Shown here piece after piece: positions 1 through 10,432 of a stretch of DNA of 64,000 nucleotides. A program made the position numbers and the translations under genes. Where the stretch lies: the NCBI GenBank assembly GCA_013115145.1, contig JAAPAO010000071.1:27532-91531 (forward strand), given 5' to 3'. How positions within the stretch are numbered: the first letter of the stretch is position 1; every line of letters starts with the position of its first letter. The DNA is from Perkinsus chesapeaki (lineage: Eukaryota > Perkinsozoa > Perkinsida > Perkinsidae). The notes beneath the pieces were generated by a model. That model searched no databases. It was not told the DNA's origin and saw only the letters and a list, made by a program, of their open reading frames with translations.

Positions 1-660
1 AAGGTGATAAAGGAGCGGAAAGCAACACTTATGGTTCGAGCAGAGGGGGTATTGAAATGGAACATTAAGGGATACAAGCGGGGGCTGCAGAGCTGGATTC
101 TAGCGTTGAATGAGTATTAGGAGTATTCAAAGTCAAAAGGGAACAGCATCGTTACCGTACGATGACTATTATTGGCCTAAGGAGTTTCAATTAGCTCTAG
201 AGAATTCACTTTCCGGTCAAATTAAAGTGATTTATTGTTGAAAAAATTAAAGTGACCGAAAATTGGTGAATATAATGGTTATAGTGATGTAGATATCTAT
301 TATTCGTAGTTGTTATTGTCTTCGCTCACTTGGGTCATAAACTGGAATCAATCCTGGAATTGGTTAATCATGAAGTGGATCTAACAGACTCGTGGTGTGA
401 TATCTTGGATTCGCCGCTTTGTGCGCTGCCGGTGGGGCCAACTTGCGTGGCAAAACATGAAGTCCGTCTGGCGACAAAAAGCCCTTCAAGAACGTACCAT
501 CTGCCGGAATCGCTTACTCTGTCGGGAGAACGTATTCATTTCCTGAAAGTAAAGCCTACTGGGCTGCTGTCTTCTTTACTATTGTAACTCACCGAACGCT
601 AGGCTCCTAGCGATGCCTATTAGGAAGCCTATTATGATTCACGGAATGGATAATCATCTT
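1..660. other. No confident gene; possible 5' exons of the OTU gene
   Basis: I see no recognisable domain here. A plus-strand open stretch at about 330-587 could be an upstream exon of the following OTU gene, but it has no ATG at its left edge and no diagnostic motif. The 5' end of that gene is therefore unresolved and may lie in this stretch or before the window. Confidence 0.3.
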
Positions 661-2834
661 TACTCAGAGCGAAGTTGGCTCGGGAGGATGAGCTCTTGGA
701 GCAAATAGAAGCCTTGGAGAGCGGACAGGATCGACATGGTAGGGGCCAGTGCTCTGTCGAATGGTTATAGGGGACCTCGTCAGTTGAAGAAGCAAATGGA
801 AATGGCGGCGAATCTGAGGGGTGTAGCTCTACGGCGAAGGGTGACTCTGAGGTCGCTACCGGTAATGTGGTGACACGGTGACGATGCGGAAATGTTATAG
901 AACAGGTGAAGGTGGGCAGACTAGACGGAGTAAAATAAAGAGTATAAAGAAGAAGCTTCATGATATTGATAAGCTAGTGGAGGCCGCTGAGGGTGGGAAG
1001 GCTCTAACTGAGCAGCAAAAACAGAAGATATCCCGACGGCCGGAGTTGGTAAGAAAGGGATGTTGTTGATTAGAGGAGCCTATGGGAGATGGGAATGCCA
1101 TTCCATACCGCTGAGATAGCCACTAGAAATGGAGAAGGAGGGCGAAAATGACAAATACCCGCTACAAAGAGAACTAATATCCAAGATGATAATTAATATA
1201 GGGAGTTGCTATATCGTATAGGCAACTTGAGGCTCGAGATGTCAAATGAACCGTTGTGAAGTCCCATGGGAATTTCCGTTGCATTCGGCCATTATTTGCA
1301 TGCATGATTTTGTGTCGCAGGAGACAGAGCTCAGCATTCTTCATAGTGCGGCCGCGGCGTCAGTGACAGTCAAAGATACTCCCGCAGCTACCGTCGAAGG
1401 TCCCAAGATGGATAATAAAGTTATAGCTGCAAATGAAGGAAACGACGAAGATGAGGATGGGGGAGAGTGGATACCATCCGATCCGAAACTGAGGAGGGCT
1501 CGAAAACGGAAAACTTCGTAAGGCCTCGGTTTCCCCAGTGGAGCTTTTAAAGCGGAGATATCCCTTCTCCATGCATTCTTTGAACTTGCTAGGATGTCCT
1601 CTTTATCTATCGAATCTCTGATTTGTGTGTGTCGGTTCGTGCAGTGGAAGTCTAGTGTTGCTTCTTTATATCGTCGACACATGAGCGGTCAGGTTCGAAA
1701 TAGGCCGATCTACGTTATCGGAGAAGGTGTGCCGCGTGGTAGGTCGGCAGCTCATCGGTGCCTTATTGAGAGTAAGTGTCAGATCCGTCAGCCACCAGAT
1801 GGATCCTGTCTTTTCCATGCTTTGGGTTACTGGCTTAATAAGCCACAGCACATTATACGGAAGCAGATCTCTGGTTTTTTACGCCATAACGCTTCGACAG
1901 TGAAAGTAAGCCGCGGCGCGTGGATTCCTATTCTTTAGTGAGTTCGGTGAGCTCGAGGCCTGCACTGAACAAATATGCCAACTCTCGTCCCTCTCTCTCC
2001 GGTAGTGCTTTCGAATCTCTCTAGTCGTATCTGATAGCGGTAGGCTGCTCGGCATTCTAGGTTCGTCTATGTAGCTCACTATTGCATAGGATAGCAGCTT
2101 CACCGAGCCTTATTTCTCGGAGATGTTTTCATCTTGCTCTTTTATCAGCTCAATGGTCTGACACTTGAGGAGTGGATCAAGGTGGAGTCTAACTCTCGAA
2201 CGTTGAGCCAGTAATGCGAAGACAGGTCTTCAGCGATGAACAAATGTTAAATCATCAGTTACTGCAACAACCTGTTGAAGGATAACACTTGGGGAGGGGA
2301 GATAGAGCTCGTGGCAACATCGATGTGAGCCAACGGTCACCGGGGAGGACTTCGATTACAAATTTTCGGAAAACGATTCCGGCCTCGCAACTCTTACGTG
2401 GAGAAGGGTTGGTGATTCTGGCAACCCAACGAGGAGTCATTCCATCGCGGACTCTGAAGCAGGTCGCCGGTCTTGTTAGGTTGTATAACTGCGATGTCTA
2501 CGTTTGGCAGCACGAGAACGCTCCAAAGAGCCAGACTGGCAAATACGTGTTGTGCTACAAATTTCACGCGCCGCCGGTCTCGGAGAAGTACACTACTAAC
2601 AGATGTAAGGTATGGAAGTTAATAACGCTCCATGGTGATTGGTAGATGCTGGAAGAGATGATCGGCGGGAGGCAGAGGAAGAGCCAATTACGTGTCATGT
2701 TCTGTTTGATGGGAAGAAGCATTATAATGTAAGTCATATCAATGATGGCAGCACCGTGAATTTGTGAAGCTATTTGAACTTGACCTTGTTTTCATCTACA
2801 TCAGATTGATCTTGAAACAACTCCCTTACTCTAG
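661..2834 (+). CDS. OTU-domain cysteine protease (deubiquitinase-like), multi-exon, 5' end uncertain
   Basis: Likely an ovarian-tumour (OTU) family thiol protease that removes ubiquitin. The catalytic Asp/Cys motif PDGSCLFHALGYWL is at about 1795-1835. A later exon (about 2260-2325) gives TWGGEIELVATS, and the catalytic His motif LFDGKKHYN is at about 2705-2735; together they match the family order. The last exon (from 2805) adds IDLETTPLL and stops at 2832-2834. An upstream exon (about 919-1049) encodes a helical basic segment, KKKLHDIDKLVEAAEGGKAL, and another (about 1321-1517) is acidic with a basic tail. Exons are joined by GT-AG introns, several under 50 nt and some longer. Exon edges were inferred by eye, and the true start could be upstream of 661. 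OTU membership is well supported; the exact subfamily (OTUD6-like is one option given the helical N-terminus) is inference. Confidence 0.72.
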
Positions 2835-3507
2835 AACGTTCATTTCTTGAAAAGATACGCGCTCGGCACGCGCACCGGTGTTGTAAGTTATTGTGTACGC
2901 ACCAACAGAACCAGGAATATTTCGGTGCGCACAAGCGCGTTCCTGCTGCGCACGTTTTATCTTGCTCGTTTTGGCAGGTTCTAGTGCTTGATGAGAAGTA
3001 CTGCCTCCTGAAGTAGCTAAGTTGCTATACCATTCACTAACCGTTTCTTGCACCAAACTGTGTGTATGTTCAAAAGTTACTCAGTGGTAGTAGTAGTAAA
3101 AACAACATTATTATAGAACAGTACTACGCCATGTTTGAGCTCAGTTTAAGTGTCCCACGGAATCTTAGTGCTATACAAGTTTGACACATCCTCCCAAGGT
3201 GACTTCGAGATGATCAGTTTCACATCCAGTTCGACAATACACTGGCAAATGCTAATGTAAATGCACACTGCCAAAGTATGCTTCCAGTGTCCCGAGAAAG
3301 ACACGCCCAGCACGCATGAGCATGAAACTACTCCGGGTTGTAACTGTATTACTGATGGCACAGTACACCAATTGAATCGATTTATTCTATCTCTATGTAC
3401 TTATTATAAAGTTCATATAAGCCAACTACGCAAGCTTATCACAACGTAAATGCCTCCCTCCCTCATCCGCCTGTCCACGCCCACAACACCGGCGTCATCA
3501 GTTTTTG
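2835..3507. other. Intergenic
   Basis: Gap between the OTU and CCCH genes, which run in the same direction. The short open frames on both strands have no recognisable motif. The downstream end carries the G+C-rich element annotated separately. Confidence 0.5.
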
Positions 3508-3523
3508 GGCGCGCGCTTTTTAC
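3508..3523 (+). promoter_or_regulatory. GGCGCGCGCTTTTTAC element upstream of the CCCH gene
   Basis: An exact 16-nt string that recurs at 11605-11620 and, with one extra T, at 63585-63600. Here it lies about 80 nt before the ATG of the CCCH gene. The recurrence upstream of genes suggests a promoter element; this is inference. Confidence 0.4.
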
Positions 3524-3604
3524 TTCCCCGTCAGGCCAAATTTTCTGTGGTTTTAACGAAGCCCTTTATTATATCTTCTGTTCGTACACCTGTTCTTTAT
3601 CAGT

Positions 3605-4732
3605 ATGATGAAGAGAACTAATAATCGTTTAACAGCTGCGGCTAGGCTATCTCCTATGGAGATACCTTCCGCTACTAATCCTACCAATTTCGACCCAACT
3701 ACTATGTGGGAGGTCTTGTCACCGTTACCGCCTAACTCGGCTCCGGCAACTTTCGAGGGCCTCTCCGCGTTGTCGCCGTATGCTGGGCCGCCTTCTGGAG
3801 CTGATTCTAATATTAGAAGGAAGCTAAGGAAGACTCGCGTTTGCAAGCACTTCCTGAGGGGCAGATGCCACTATGGGGCTAACTGCACGTTCGCCCACTA
3901 TGATAGTGAACTCTACAAGAAGCCCAACCTGGCCAAGACAAAGCTATGTGCAAAGCCCAACTGCTCTGACCCGGAGTGTACCTATGCCCATTCTGTGGAA
4001 GAGTTAAGACAACCTGGTGAAGCCTCGGATATGGATACTGCTCGGGTGGATATCGAACATGAAAAAGTATTGGGAGAACAGAGAGCTTTGTTGACAGTAC
4101 ACAATCTTATGGCAACTGTTGCTGACCCTGCTGGTAGCCCTGGTATATTACCAAGCCCCTCTATATTGCCGAACCCTATGCAACAACAACAATTTGGTGT
4201 TAGTCCGAATGGTGGTGGGCAGCAGCAGCAACAGCATGGTCGATACGGGGGTTCCCGTGGTGGCATTAACAGATCAACCTTACACGCTTTGGCGGTCAAG
4301 AATGAGGAATTACAAAGACAAGTTGAAATGAGCAACACTGTTCTTGCTCATCTTCTCCAAGTGGCGTCTGCTCAAGCAGTACCAGAGACCCCATATGTAG
4401 TTCCCTCGAGCAACGTATTTTCCCAGGCGACAGCGGCGGCTCAACCTGAGGAGGGAGGTGGTGAGGAGTATGGTAGCCGAAATTGGGACATAAATGTCGT
4501 GGAAACGCCTAATAGTGGATGTGAACTTACTAGTGTCGATGAAGAACATGTCACATCAGTTGATGAGGATGAAGCATTAAGTCATTGGCTGGCGACTGTT
4601 ACGCTAGAGGAGAGTGGTGACACGCACGAGGAGGGTGGTGACACACATGTTAATAACCATAATGCTGGTACAGGCAGTGGCGGGCAGTATGAGGATGAGA
4701 ACGGAACGTTTGTGAGCAGAGGAAACCAATAA
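3605..4732 (+). CDS. Tandem CCCH zinc-finger RNA-binding protein
   Basis: Intronless 375-residue protein starting at ATG 3605. The first finger has Cys80, Cys88, Cys94 and His98 (CX7CX5CX3H, within CKHFLRGRCHYGANCTFAH). The second, degenerate-spaced finger has Cys115, Cys120, Cys125 and His129 (CX4CX4CX3H). Two closely spaced CCCH fingers followed by a Gln/Gly-rich low-complexity tail is the usual layout of protist CCCH proteins that bind mRNA and control its stability or translation. Residues 190-225 hold short Q and G runs, 235-260 form a probable helix, and the C-terminal third is acidic (repeated GDTHEEG-like units). The specific RNA target cannot be read from sequence. A GGCGCGCGC-T5 element lies just upstream. 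Confidence 0.85.
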   Translation: MMKRTNNRLTAAARLSPMEIPSATNPTNFDPTTMWEVLSPLPPNSAPATFEGLSALSPYAGPPSGADSNIRRKLRKTRVCKHFLRGRCHYGANCTFAHYDSELYKKPNLAKTKLCAKPNCSDPECTYAHSVEELRQPGEASDMDTARVDIEHEKVLGEQRALLTVHNLMATVADPAGSPGILPSPSILPNPMQQQQFGVSPNGGGQQQQQHGRYGGSRGGINRSTLHALAVKNEELQRQVEMSNTVLAHLLQVASAQAVPETPYVVPSSNVFSQATAAAQPEEGGGEEYGSRNWDINVVETPNSGCELTSVDEEHVTSVDEDEALSHWLATVTLEESGDTHEEGGDTHVNNHNAGTGSGGQYEDENGTFVSRGNQ

Positions 4733-6494
4733 GGACGTTGGTTTTGATGTCCTTTTAGATTTATGGAAGATGATGACACATATTATTGTACTATATCTAT
4801 TATTTCAGCTCTGCTCGTAAGGAGTTGGTATGCCTGTGGTCAAGCAGCAGCATCCGCATTGATGATGATGCAACTGCTGCTGCTGCTGTGGTGGTGGTCA
4901 TCTTAGTTGTTTCTGTAGTTGATCCAGATTTTGTATCCAGGTCATCATCATCATTATGTTCCTCATTCTCCTCCTTCTCCTCTGGTGCATATAGCTATAG
5001 AGCGAGTGGGAGTAGAATGCGGCGGCCTAGTAGAAGTTAGTGTGTGTTTTAGTCACGGCAAGTTATTTTAGCCAGTATTATATTACTCGATAACGAGCTC
5101 AATATAGTACATGTAGTTTAGCAGCAGCAGCATCACCATGGGGCCTATTGTTATCAAAACTAACAAATAAGTTGTTACTCTATCAAGATGGCAGTAACTT
5201 CGATCGTGACAACACCACCACCACCAACCTCTATCGGTAATATTGTTTATAGTATCCATGGTTTTTCTGAGTAGTACAACCCTTACCGTCGTATAACACC
5301 TGATCGTTTCGAGAACCTGCTGCGTCTGGCGGTGCCGTGTCGTCATCATCATCATCATCCTCATCCTCCCCATCTTCATCTTTGTTGGTGAAGATAGTTG
5401 ATGCTATTTGCTACTTGGTATGCTACTTGTAAGCAGCATAACTGCTTTATGTCTATAGATTTATCAGTTTAAGGGTACTAATAATAGTGGCATGAGAATC
5501 GTTGTCGTGGTCGTCGTTATTGTCGTCACTCTTTGAAGAGTAACTGCATGATGCCAGCCTTTGGTGAAGGCTTGAGCAGTATGGCAGGGGAGAGATGGTT
5601 ATTATTTGTTATCATTATTATTATTTACGAAGGCCTTCCTCTATTAACCTCCTTTTCCGAATAGGCAGCAGTATTGTGTTGTCACCGGGGAGAATGGAAG
5701 CCAATACGATAGTAGTTTTTCTTACTATTTATGCTGCCGGGTGGTGACGACACAGGAGGAGACGGCAACGAGAGGAATAATTTAATATCTAAATGGCTGC
5801 TGCCATCGACGGATGGGGATGAGCATGATGGTGGTCGTCGTCGTCGGAGGAGGAGGAATAGGCAACATAACCCGACAGGGTCGCACATGTCTGATAGAGA
5901 GGAGGAGGAGGAGGAGGATTTGATTAGTGTACTGACTAACCCTACCAGTGTCGGTAATACACTTCATAAAAGGGGGCTGCTCTTTTTCGCTGAAAACTAG
6001 CTATTCTTTGGATACCTAAGACCTGGTGTGCAACCTGCATGTCAACCATCAGCTATGTAAAATAATTACTGAGGTTACTAAGATGAGCAACTTTAATTTA
6101 GAATTAGGAGGAATTTTGAACTAATTAGGAGGAATTTAGACCTGGATTACGTTGGCGAAATGCGGATATAGTTGAAGAGCCTATTTCGATATGGAATGAA
6201 TTTTAATACAGTCACTTGGTGTAACCTTTCATCGCACTCCACAGTTGGATGGTTCATAAAACTGTGCTCTTCTACTGTTGGTAGTTGAGCGGTACGCTAC
6301 GGCGTTTCTCGGTTACGACTCTCTCGACTTGTTCCGTCATCCCCCTGATGTTAACCTTTTCGGGCAGTTTGTAATACAGCAATACTTATTTCTTAGAGCC
6401 AGTGTACTCGGGAATATAATCCAGTTCTATGTATGCACTGGTAGAATACCAAATCTACTTTTGGCGTACATTTCTTAGCTTAACGTTTTCGTAG
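4733..6494. other. Long intergenic/UTR region rich in trinucleotide repeats
   Basis: No convincing gene. The open frames here (for example 5731-6000 on the plus strand, with Arg and Glu runs) are made of low-complexity codons and lack splice-supported neighbours. The stretch contains interrupted GAT, CTG, GTG, CAT, CCA, GTC and GAG repeats. A 15-nt direct repeat, AATTAGGAGGAATTT, occurs at 6102-6116 and 6123-6137. Confidence 0.45.
4855..5925. repeat. Cluster of short trinucleotide microsatellites
   Basis: Short runs of GATGATGATG and CTGCTGCTGCTG (about 4861-4890), GTGGTGGTG (about 4890), CAGCAGCAG (about 5120), CCACCACCA (about 5215), CATCATCATCATCAT (about 5345), GTCGTCGTC and GGAGGAGGA (about 5835) and GAGGAGGAGGAGGAG (about 5900). 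They are dispersed over about 1 kb rather than forming one array. Confidence 0.6.
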
Positions 6495-7978
6495 GTACCA
6501 ATGACTCCGAGCCCATCACTGAAGTTCGCCACCGATCAATCTTGTTTGTATTTGACTTGGACCAAACATTGGTCTCATCAGGACGACACGGTGCCGTGGT
6601 GGCTGACGAGGCTCTTAGAAGGGAGATGGGACGGGCGCAACATCAATGTATCAACAATAACCGAAATCGCTGTGGTAAGTAAAGGACTGGAATGAGTCAA
6701 TTTTGGATGGGCTTTTGATAGTAGAAATTCTACTTAGAATTCCTCTTGGTTCAACTGTATGATGATTACCTATTGCAGACATAGTCATATCGCTACATTA
6801 GGCAGTTCTTACTTTTATAACTAAACAGGTAGAGGAGGGGCGGAGTTCAATACGTTAGCTCGTAATAGGGGTCATTTCATGACAACGCAATTTATATCGG
6901 CACATTCCAGAATAGAAAGAGCCACTACTGTTCTTACTCTCTAAAGCTGGGAATAGCACCATCGAGGGAGCTATTCCTTTGTACCTTCGCATCATTTTCC
7001 ATCACATTAGCTATACTTTTCAGGTACGTTACATCGTTCCATGAGCGCACGGCCAACATCTGGTGGCCTGATGCATTCAACTAGTTCTTCGTTCGGTTCT
7101 GCTCTCTACCGAAGTAGCGAAGCATTGGTCCCGTAGGGAGTATCTTCTCTTCAGCCTCGTCGATGCCATTTTCCTCCGTACCAGTGCCTTTGGATCCGAA
7201 TGTATATATGAATCCTGAGACTGGGGAACGGCAAGTACTGCTCTATCGAGGAGAGGACAGCAACTGGGACCTGATGTGATGTGAGGGGAAATGGCAGCAG
7301 CAGCAGTGCAGCTTTGTACCATTTATTTTGTATAAAAGATATGACGCGTACAAATTACCGGGTCGTACAGTATTCGCCAAACTCGGACTGTAATTATTAT
7401 ATTTATCTATCCATTAACTATAACTCGAAGAAGTGCTTGCAAGTGTTGCCACTGAATGGCGGCGGTTTCATTACTTCTTCTTTTGTAGGTACATCAAGCT
7501 CCGTCCAGGCGTACGACAGCTTCTTACACAATGCCGAGAGATAGCTGACTTGGCCATCTTTAGTGCAGCCAGGTAGAAGGAAAACGACGTCTGCACTACT
7601 GTCTCATAGTGAATCAGTCCCGACTATGTACAATTCATATCACGGAAATTGGACCCAAATGGTTGCCTTTTTGATGGTCGTGTTTACAGTAGCAAGGAGC
7701 TCGGTATTGGTTTCAGCAAATCAACTGAAGTGCTGCCCACCGGATATGACAGAGTAGGCCGTCCTCGTATGCTTGGTTGATTCTGTTGGTTCCAGATTGT
7801 GATAATCGATGACAGCGGTCCGGGAATCTGGAACGACGTCGATGCCGATGTATGTTGCTTTCCTAGCGTTCCTCCTTATACCTTTATGAGAGATCACATA
7901 GCAGATATACTCAATGGTGCGACGGTATCAGCTGGTGTGATGTTGCAGTTTAATTCTATCAGGAATCTACCCGCCTGA
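6495..7978 (+). CDS. FCP1/SCP-like HAD phosphatase (NIF domain), multi-exon, 5' end uncertain
   Basis: Likely protein serine/threonine phosphatase of the FCP1/SCP type, which acts on phosphorylated proteins such as the RNA polymerase II CTD. The exon from 6495 encodes the HAD nucleophile motif FVFDLDQTLV. The exon 7489-7572 encodes YIKLRPGVRQLL followed by IADLAIFSAAR, the typical KLRPG and IFTAS block of this family. The final exon 7796-7978 begins with VIIDDSGPGIW, the family's DDS motif, and ends at TGA 7976-7978. One or more intermediate exons lie around 7190-7275 (it encodes PNVYMNPETGERQVLLYRG). The order DLDQT, KLRPG, IIDDS is diagnostic. The true first exon was not found and may be a very short one near 6247. 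Downstream it converges on the acyltransferase gene. Confidence 0.7.
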
Positions 7979-8455
7979 TGACGATAATTTTCTCATTGGC
8001 GAGTTGCTACCACAACTCTCGTCCCTCTCGGCATCATCATTGTCGTGATGTTCCTATGAACTGCTGCTATCACCATTTTTAACGTACGAGTTGATTGTAT
8101 CTTATTATTGACAATGCTTGATGACAGCGCCTCCCTTTGACATAATTGTCCATAATCTCAAACGTGTGTTTTTGTTGCTAGTACAGATCCTTAGGAAAAT
8201 CTACTCCTCGAAGATATCGTTTGTAGTGCGAAGATATGAAAAATCTTACTAGTGCAACATCAAGAACATTCCCGGCAGGGCTATGAACATGCGTTTCTCG
8301 CACTTCGGAACTTCTTGTCAATGAGGTGATACGAGTTCTTCATGAAAGGTGTTCCACACTGGAATCCACTGCGAAAACGAACGCCGCGTATTTGCATTTT
8401 GACAACTAAGATTTACTACCTTCCCAACTAACGAACACAACAGTGTCAGTGCAAA
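7979..8455. other. Intergenic, convergent 3' ends
   Basis: Space between the convergent phosphatase and acyltransferase genes. No coding or RNA motif recognised. Confidence 0.5.
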
Positions 8456-9418
8456 CTACTCTTCTTTGGTGTCCCACAGCTGCAAGGCAAATTTATTCAC
8501 CATTCGAGTTGGTATATCACCGCGACGTATAGCGCCTTCTACAGCCACTTTGTCTTGGTATGTGCCCGGGATGAGCCTCTCATCAAGTGATTGGGCCATC
8601 ATCTCTCGTACGCGCTCGGCAAACTGCTGAGGAGCTTCGTCTCCTCTACGACTTTCCGGTAGAAGTATTTGGATTCTCATAACAGTGTATGGTTGAGCCA
8701 TCAGCCCTAGAGCGTACGGTACGCCCTTAATGGCCGTGAAGTGGGGGTCAAAGGTCTCCCCTGGCTTGTAGTTGGGGTAAGTGACAGCAATCGGCAATAC
8801 CGGGATGCCCTGGCGGAATGCTCCACTGCGGAATGGTATCAAACCAAGGCCGTTGGTAGTCGTGCCTTCTGGAAACAACAGCACCGGCGTACCTCCTCCT
8901 GCGGACGAGATGTAGTTGTGAATGATCTCCGTAGTGGACTGCTGCTTTTCGCCTTTGGCAGCTAGACGATCGACGAAAATGCAATGCATCGATTTCATAA
9001 CTCTGCCGACTACTGGAGTGTTGATGAGAGCCTTCTTGCCAACGAATGTGGGGTAGAACAGAAATAGTAAAATAAGAATCTCCATGCAGCTCACATGGTT
9101 CGAAACAATAATAAATGATTTCTTCGAGAAGTGTTTGAGCTCACTGTAGCCGTGGACCTCCGGAATGATACCGAAACAAAAGACGAACGCAAAGAGGCAC
9201 CAATAGCGAACGAGGGTCTCCGTGGCTTTGTCAAATCTTAAAAAGGAAATAACACAGAAAATGGGGAAGGCAATCGCCAAGCTTCCGGCTAACAATAGCA
9301 TTCTGATGGGGACAAGAATTGTGCCGAAGATAATAGTTTTGAGGGTGTTTTGGAGAGACATTGGGGACCGGATGAAAGCAGCGCCGTTCTCAAGTATGGT
9401 TTGATAATCGACGGTCAT
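8456..9418 (-). CDS. LPCAT-like lysophospholipid / 1-acylglycerol-phosphate acyltransferase
   Basis: Intronless 320-residue membrane acyltransferase of the PlsC/LPCAT superfamily, expected to transfer an acyl chain from acyl-CoA to a lysophospholipid at the ER. Two hydrophobic stretches lie at about residues 28-60 and 72-86. Motif I reads NHVSCMEI with His108, but the acidic partner at position 113 is Glu where the family's HX4D motif normally has Asp. Motif II is near 128-138 (GKKALINTPVVG), followed by FVDR at 148-151, and motif III is FPEGTTTNG at 182-190. The latter resembles plant and animal LPCAT/LPEAT proteins, but the C-terminal EF-hands of some LPCATs are absent. ATG is at 9416-9418. 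The substrate is not determinable from sequence. Confidence 0.85.
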   Translation of the reverse strand: MTVDYQTILENGAAFIRSPMSLQNTLKTIIFGTILVPIRMLLLAGSLAIAFPIFCVISFLRFDKATETLVRYWCLFAFVFCFGIIPEVHGYSELKHFSKKSFIIVSNHVSCMEILILLFLFYPTFVGKKALINTPVVGRVMKSMHCIFVDRLAAKGEKQQSTTEIIHNYISSAGGGTPVLLFPEGTTTNGLGLIPFRSGAFRQGIPVLPIAVTYPNYKPGETFDPHFTAIKGVPYALGLMAQPYTVMRIQILLPESRRGDEAPQQFAERVREMMAQSLDERLIPGTYQDKVAVEGAIRRGDIPTRMVNKFALQLWDTKEE

Positions 9419-10432
9419 AAAGGAAAGAAAAAATACTAAACAAAAAGTTATGACGAAAAACGCAATCAGGTCACTTCACAAAAATATTCATTTTCTTCAT
9501 TGCGAGTAACCCTCCCGAGCCTGGAACGATCCTCAAGCCCAGCTATGCCGCCAGGGGTACTCAACACCCTCCATCTCTCCTGGGGGAGTGTCAGCTGGTT
9601 TAGCGTGTGGCCGAAATAAGCCATCAACTACTGTAAATGCTATCTACCCAGCAACCTCCCATTTCAGCCCACTCAGAGCCCTCTATTACCCGCATTTTAC
9701 GGCCAGTGGCGCTCCACCACCGCAACAGATTCTCATCAACTTGGCCGCAGTCTCGAATGGAATCAATTCTGTCCCAGTTCTGGTTGGTGAGTATTTGACA
9801 GGAGTATCCCCCATCCAGCAACTGCTTGCTCAACATGAGCGTCCAAGATATCTGTCTACATTCTCGAGGGCGTGAGTTCGATCCCCGGCAGTACCACATT
9901 TGACAGCGCTCCTGACCATGCCCGACTTGGCACTATCACTGCATAGCTTCGCAACTGCCCTGGGAGCGTCACTGCATCCTTGGAGTTCACAATTATTTTC
10001 AGCCTAGTCTCTCGACTGTGGTGTCGATAGTACCTGCCCGGGGAGAGAATTCGGTCTTTCCAGAATGGTGCCCATTTTACCTACTCCAATGCCATCTTCA
10101 AGACATCCCACTCGGCATTGGTCTGCCCTCTTCTGCTCTTGGCGGCGCTCTCAGGCTCGAGAGCTCCCACTGGCATGAGGACCCAGGAGGCATCGCTAGG
10201 AGCTGGAGGATTAAATGACAACATCACTGAGGTGGGATAATGAGACTTGAACACAACATGAATCACTGCTAGACGTTGTGATAGAAAATCAACTTATTAT
10301 TGTTATTATACCGAAATGTCATGTGCACTACTAGGACTATTACGCCACGAGCGTGGAGGGTTCATCTACGATAATGTACGTGCAAAAGAGGAGGAGAGTG
10401 TCACACCTAAAGCAAGTTGCCTTCGAGCTTCG
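9419..10432. other. Intergenic; possible degenerate repeat with a pol III B-box-like site
   Basis: No gene recognised. Around 9866-9890 the plus strand reads GAGTTCGATCCCCGGCAG, which resembles the T-arm/B-box of a tRNA or tRNA-derived SINE, but no matching acceptor stem or A box at a suitable distance is visible. The CW gene may extend its 3' exon into 10340-10390 if an intron is used there. Confidence 0.35.

Noticed and set aside
3982-4338. Cys-rich minus-strand frame opposite the CCCH gene
   Set aside because: The Cys and Pro runs are the antisense reading of the Gln/Gly-coding repeats of the real gene.
5731-6000. 89-codon frame with Arg and Glu runs
   Set aside because: Built from triplet repeats; no neighbours or homology-like motifs.
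9866-9890. tRNA-like B box (GAGTTCGATCCCCGG)
   Set aside because: No acceptor stem, D arm or anticodon arm can be folded around it and no A box lies at the right distance. At most it is a degenerate SINE fragment.
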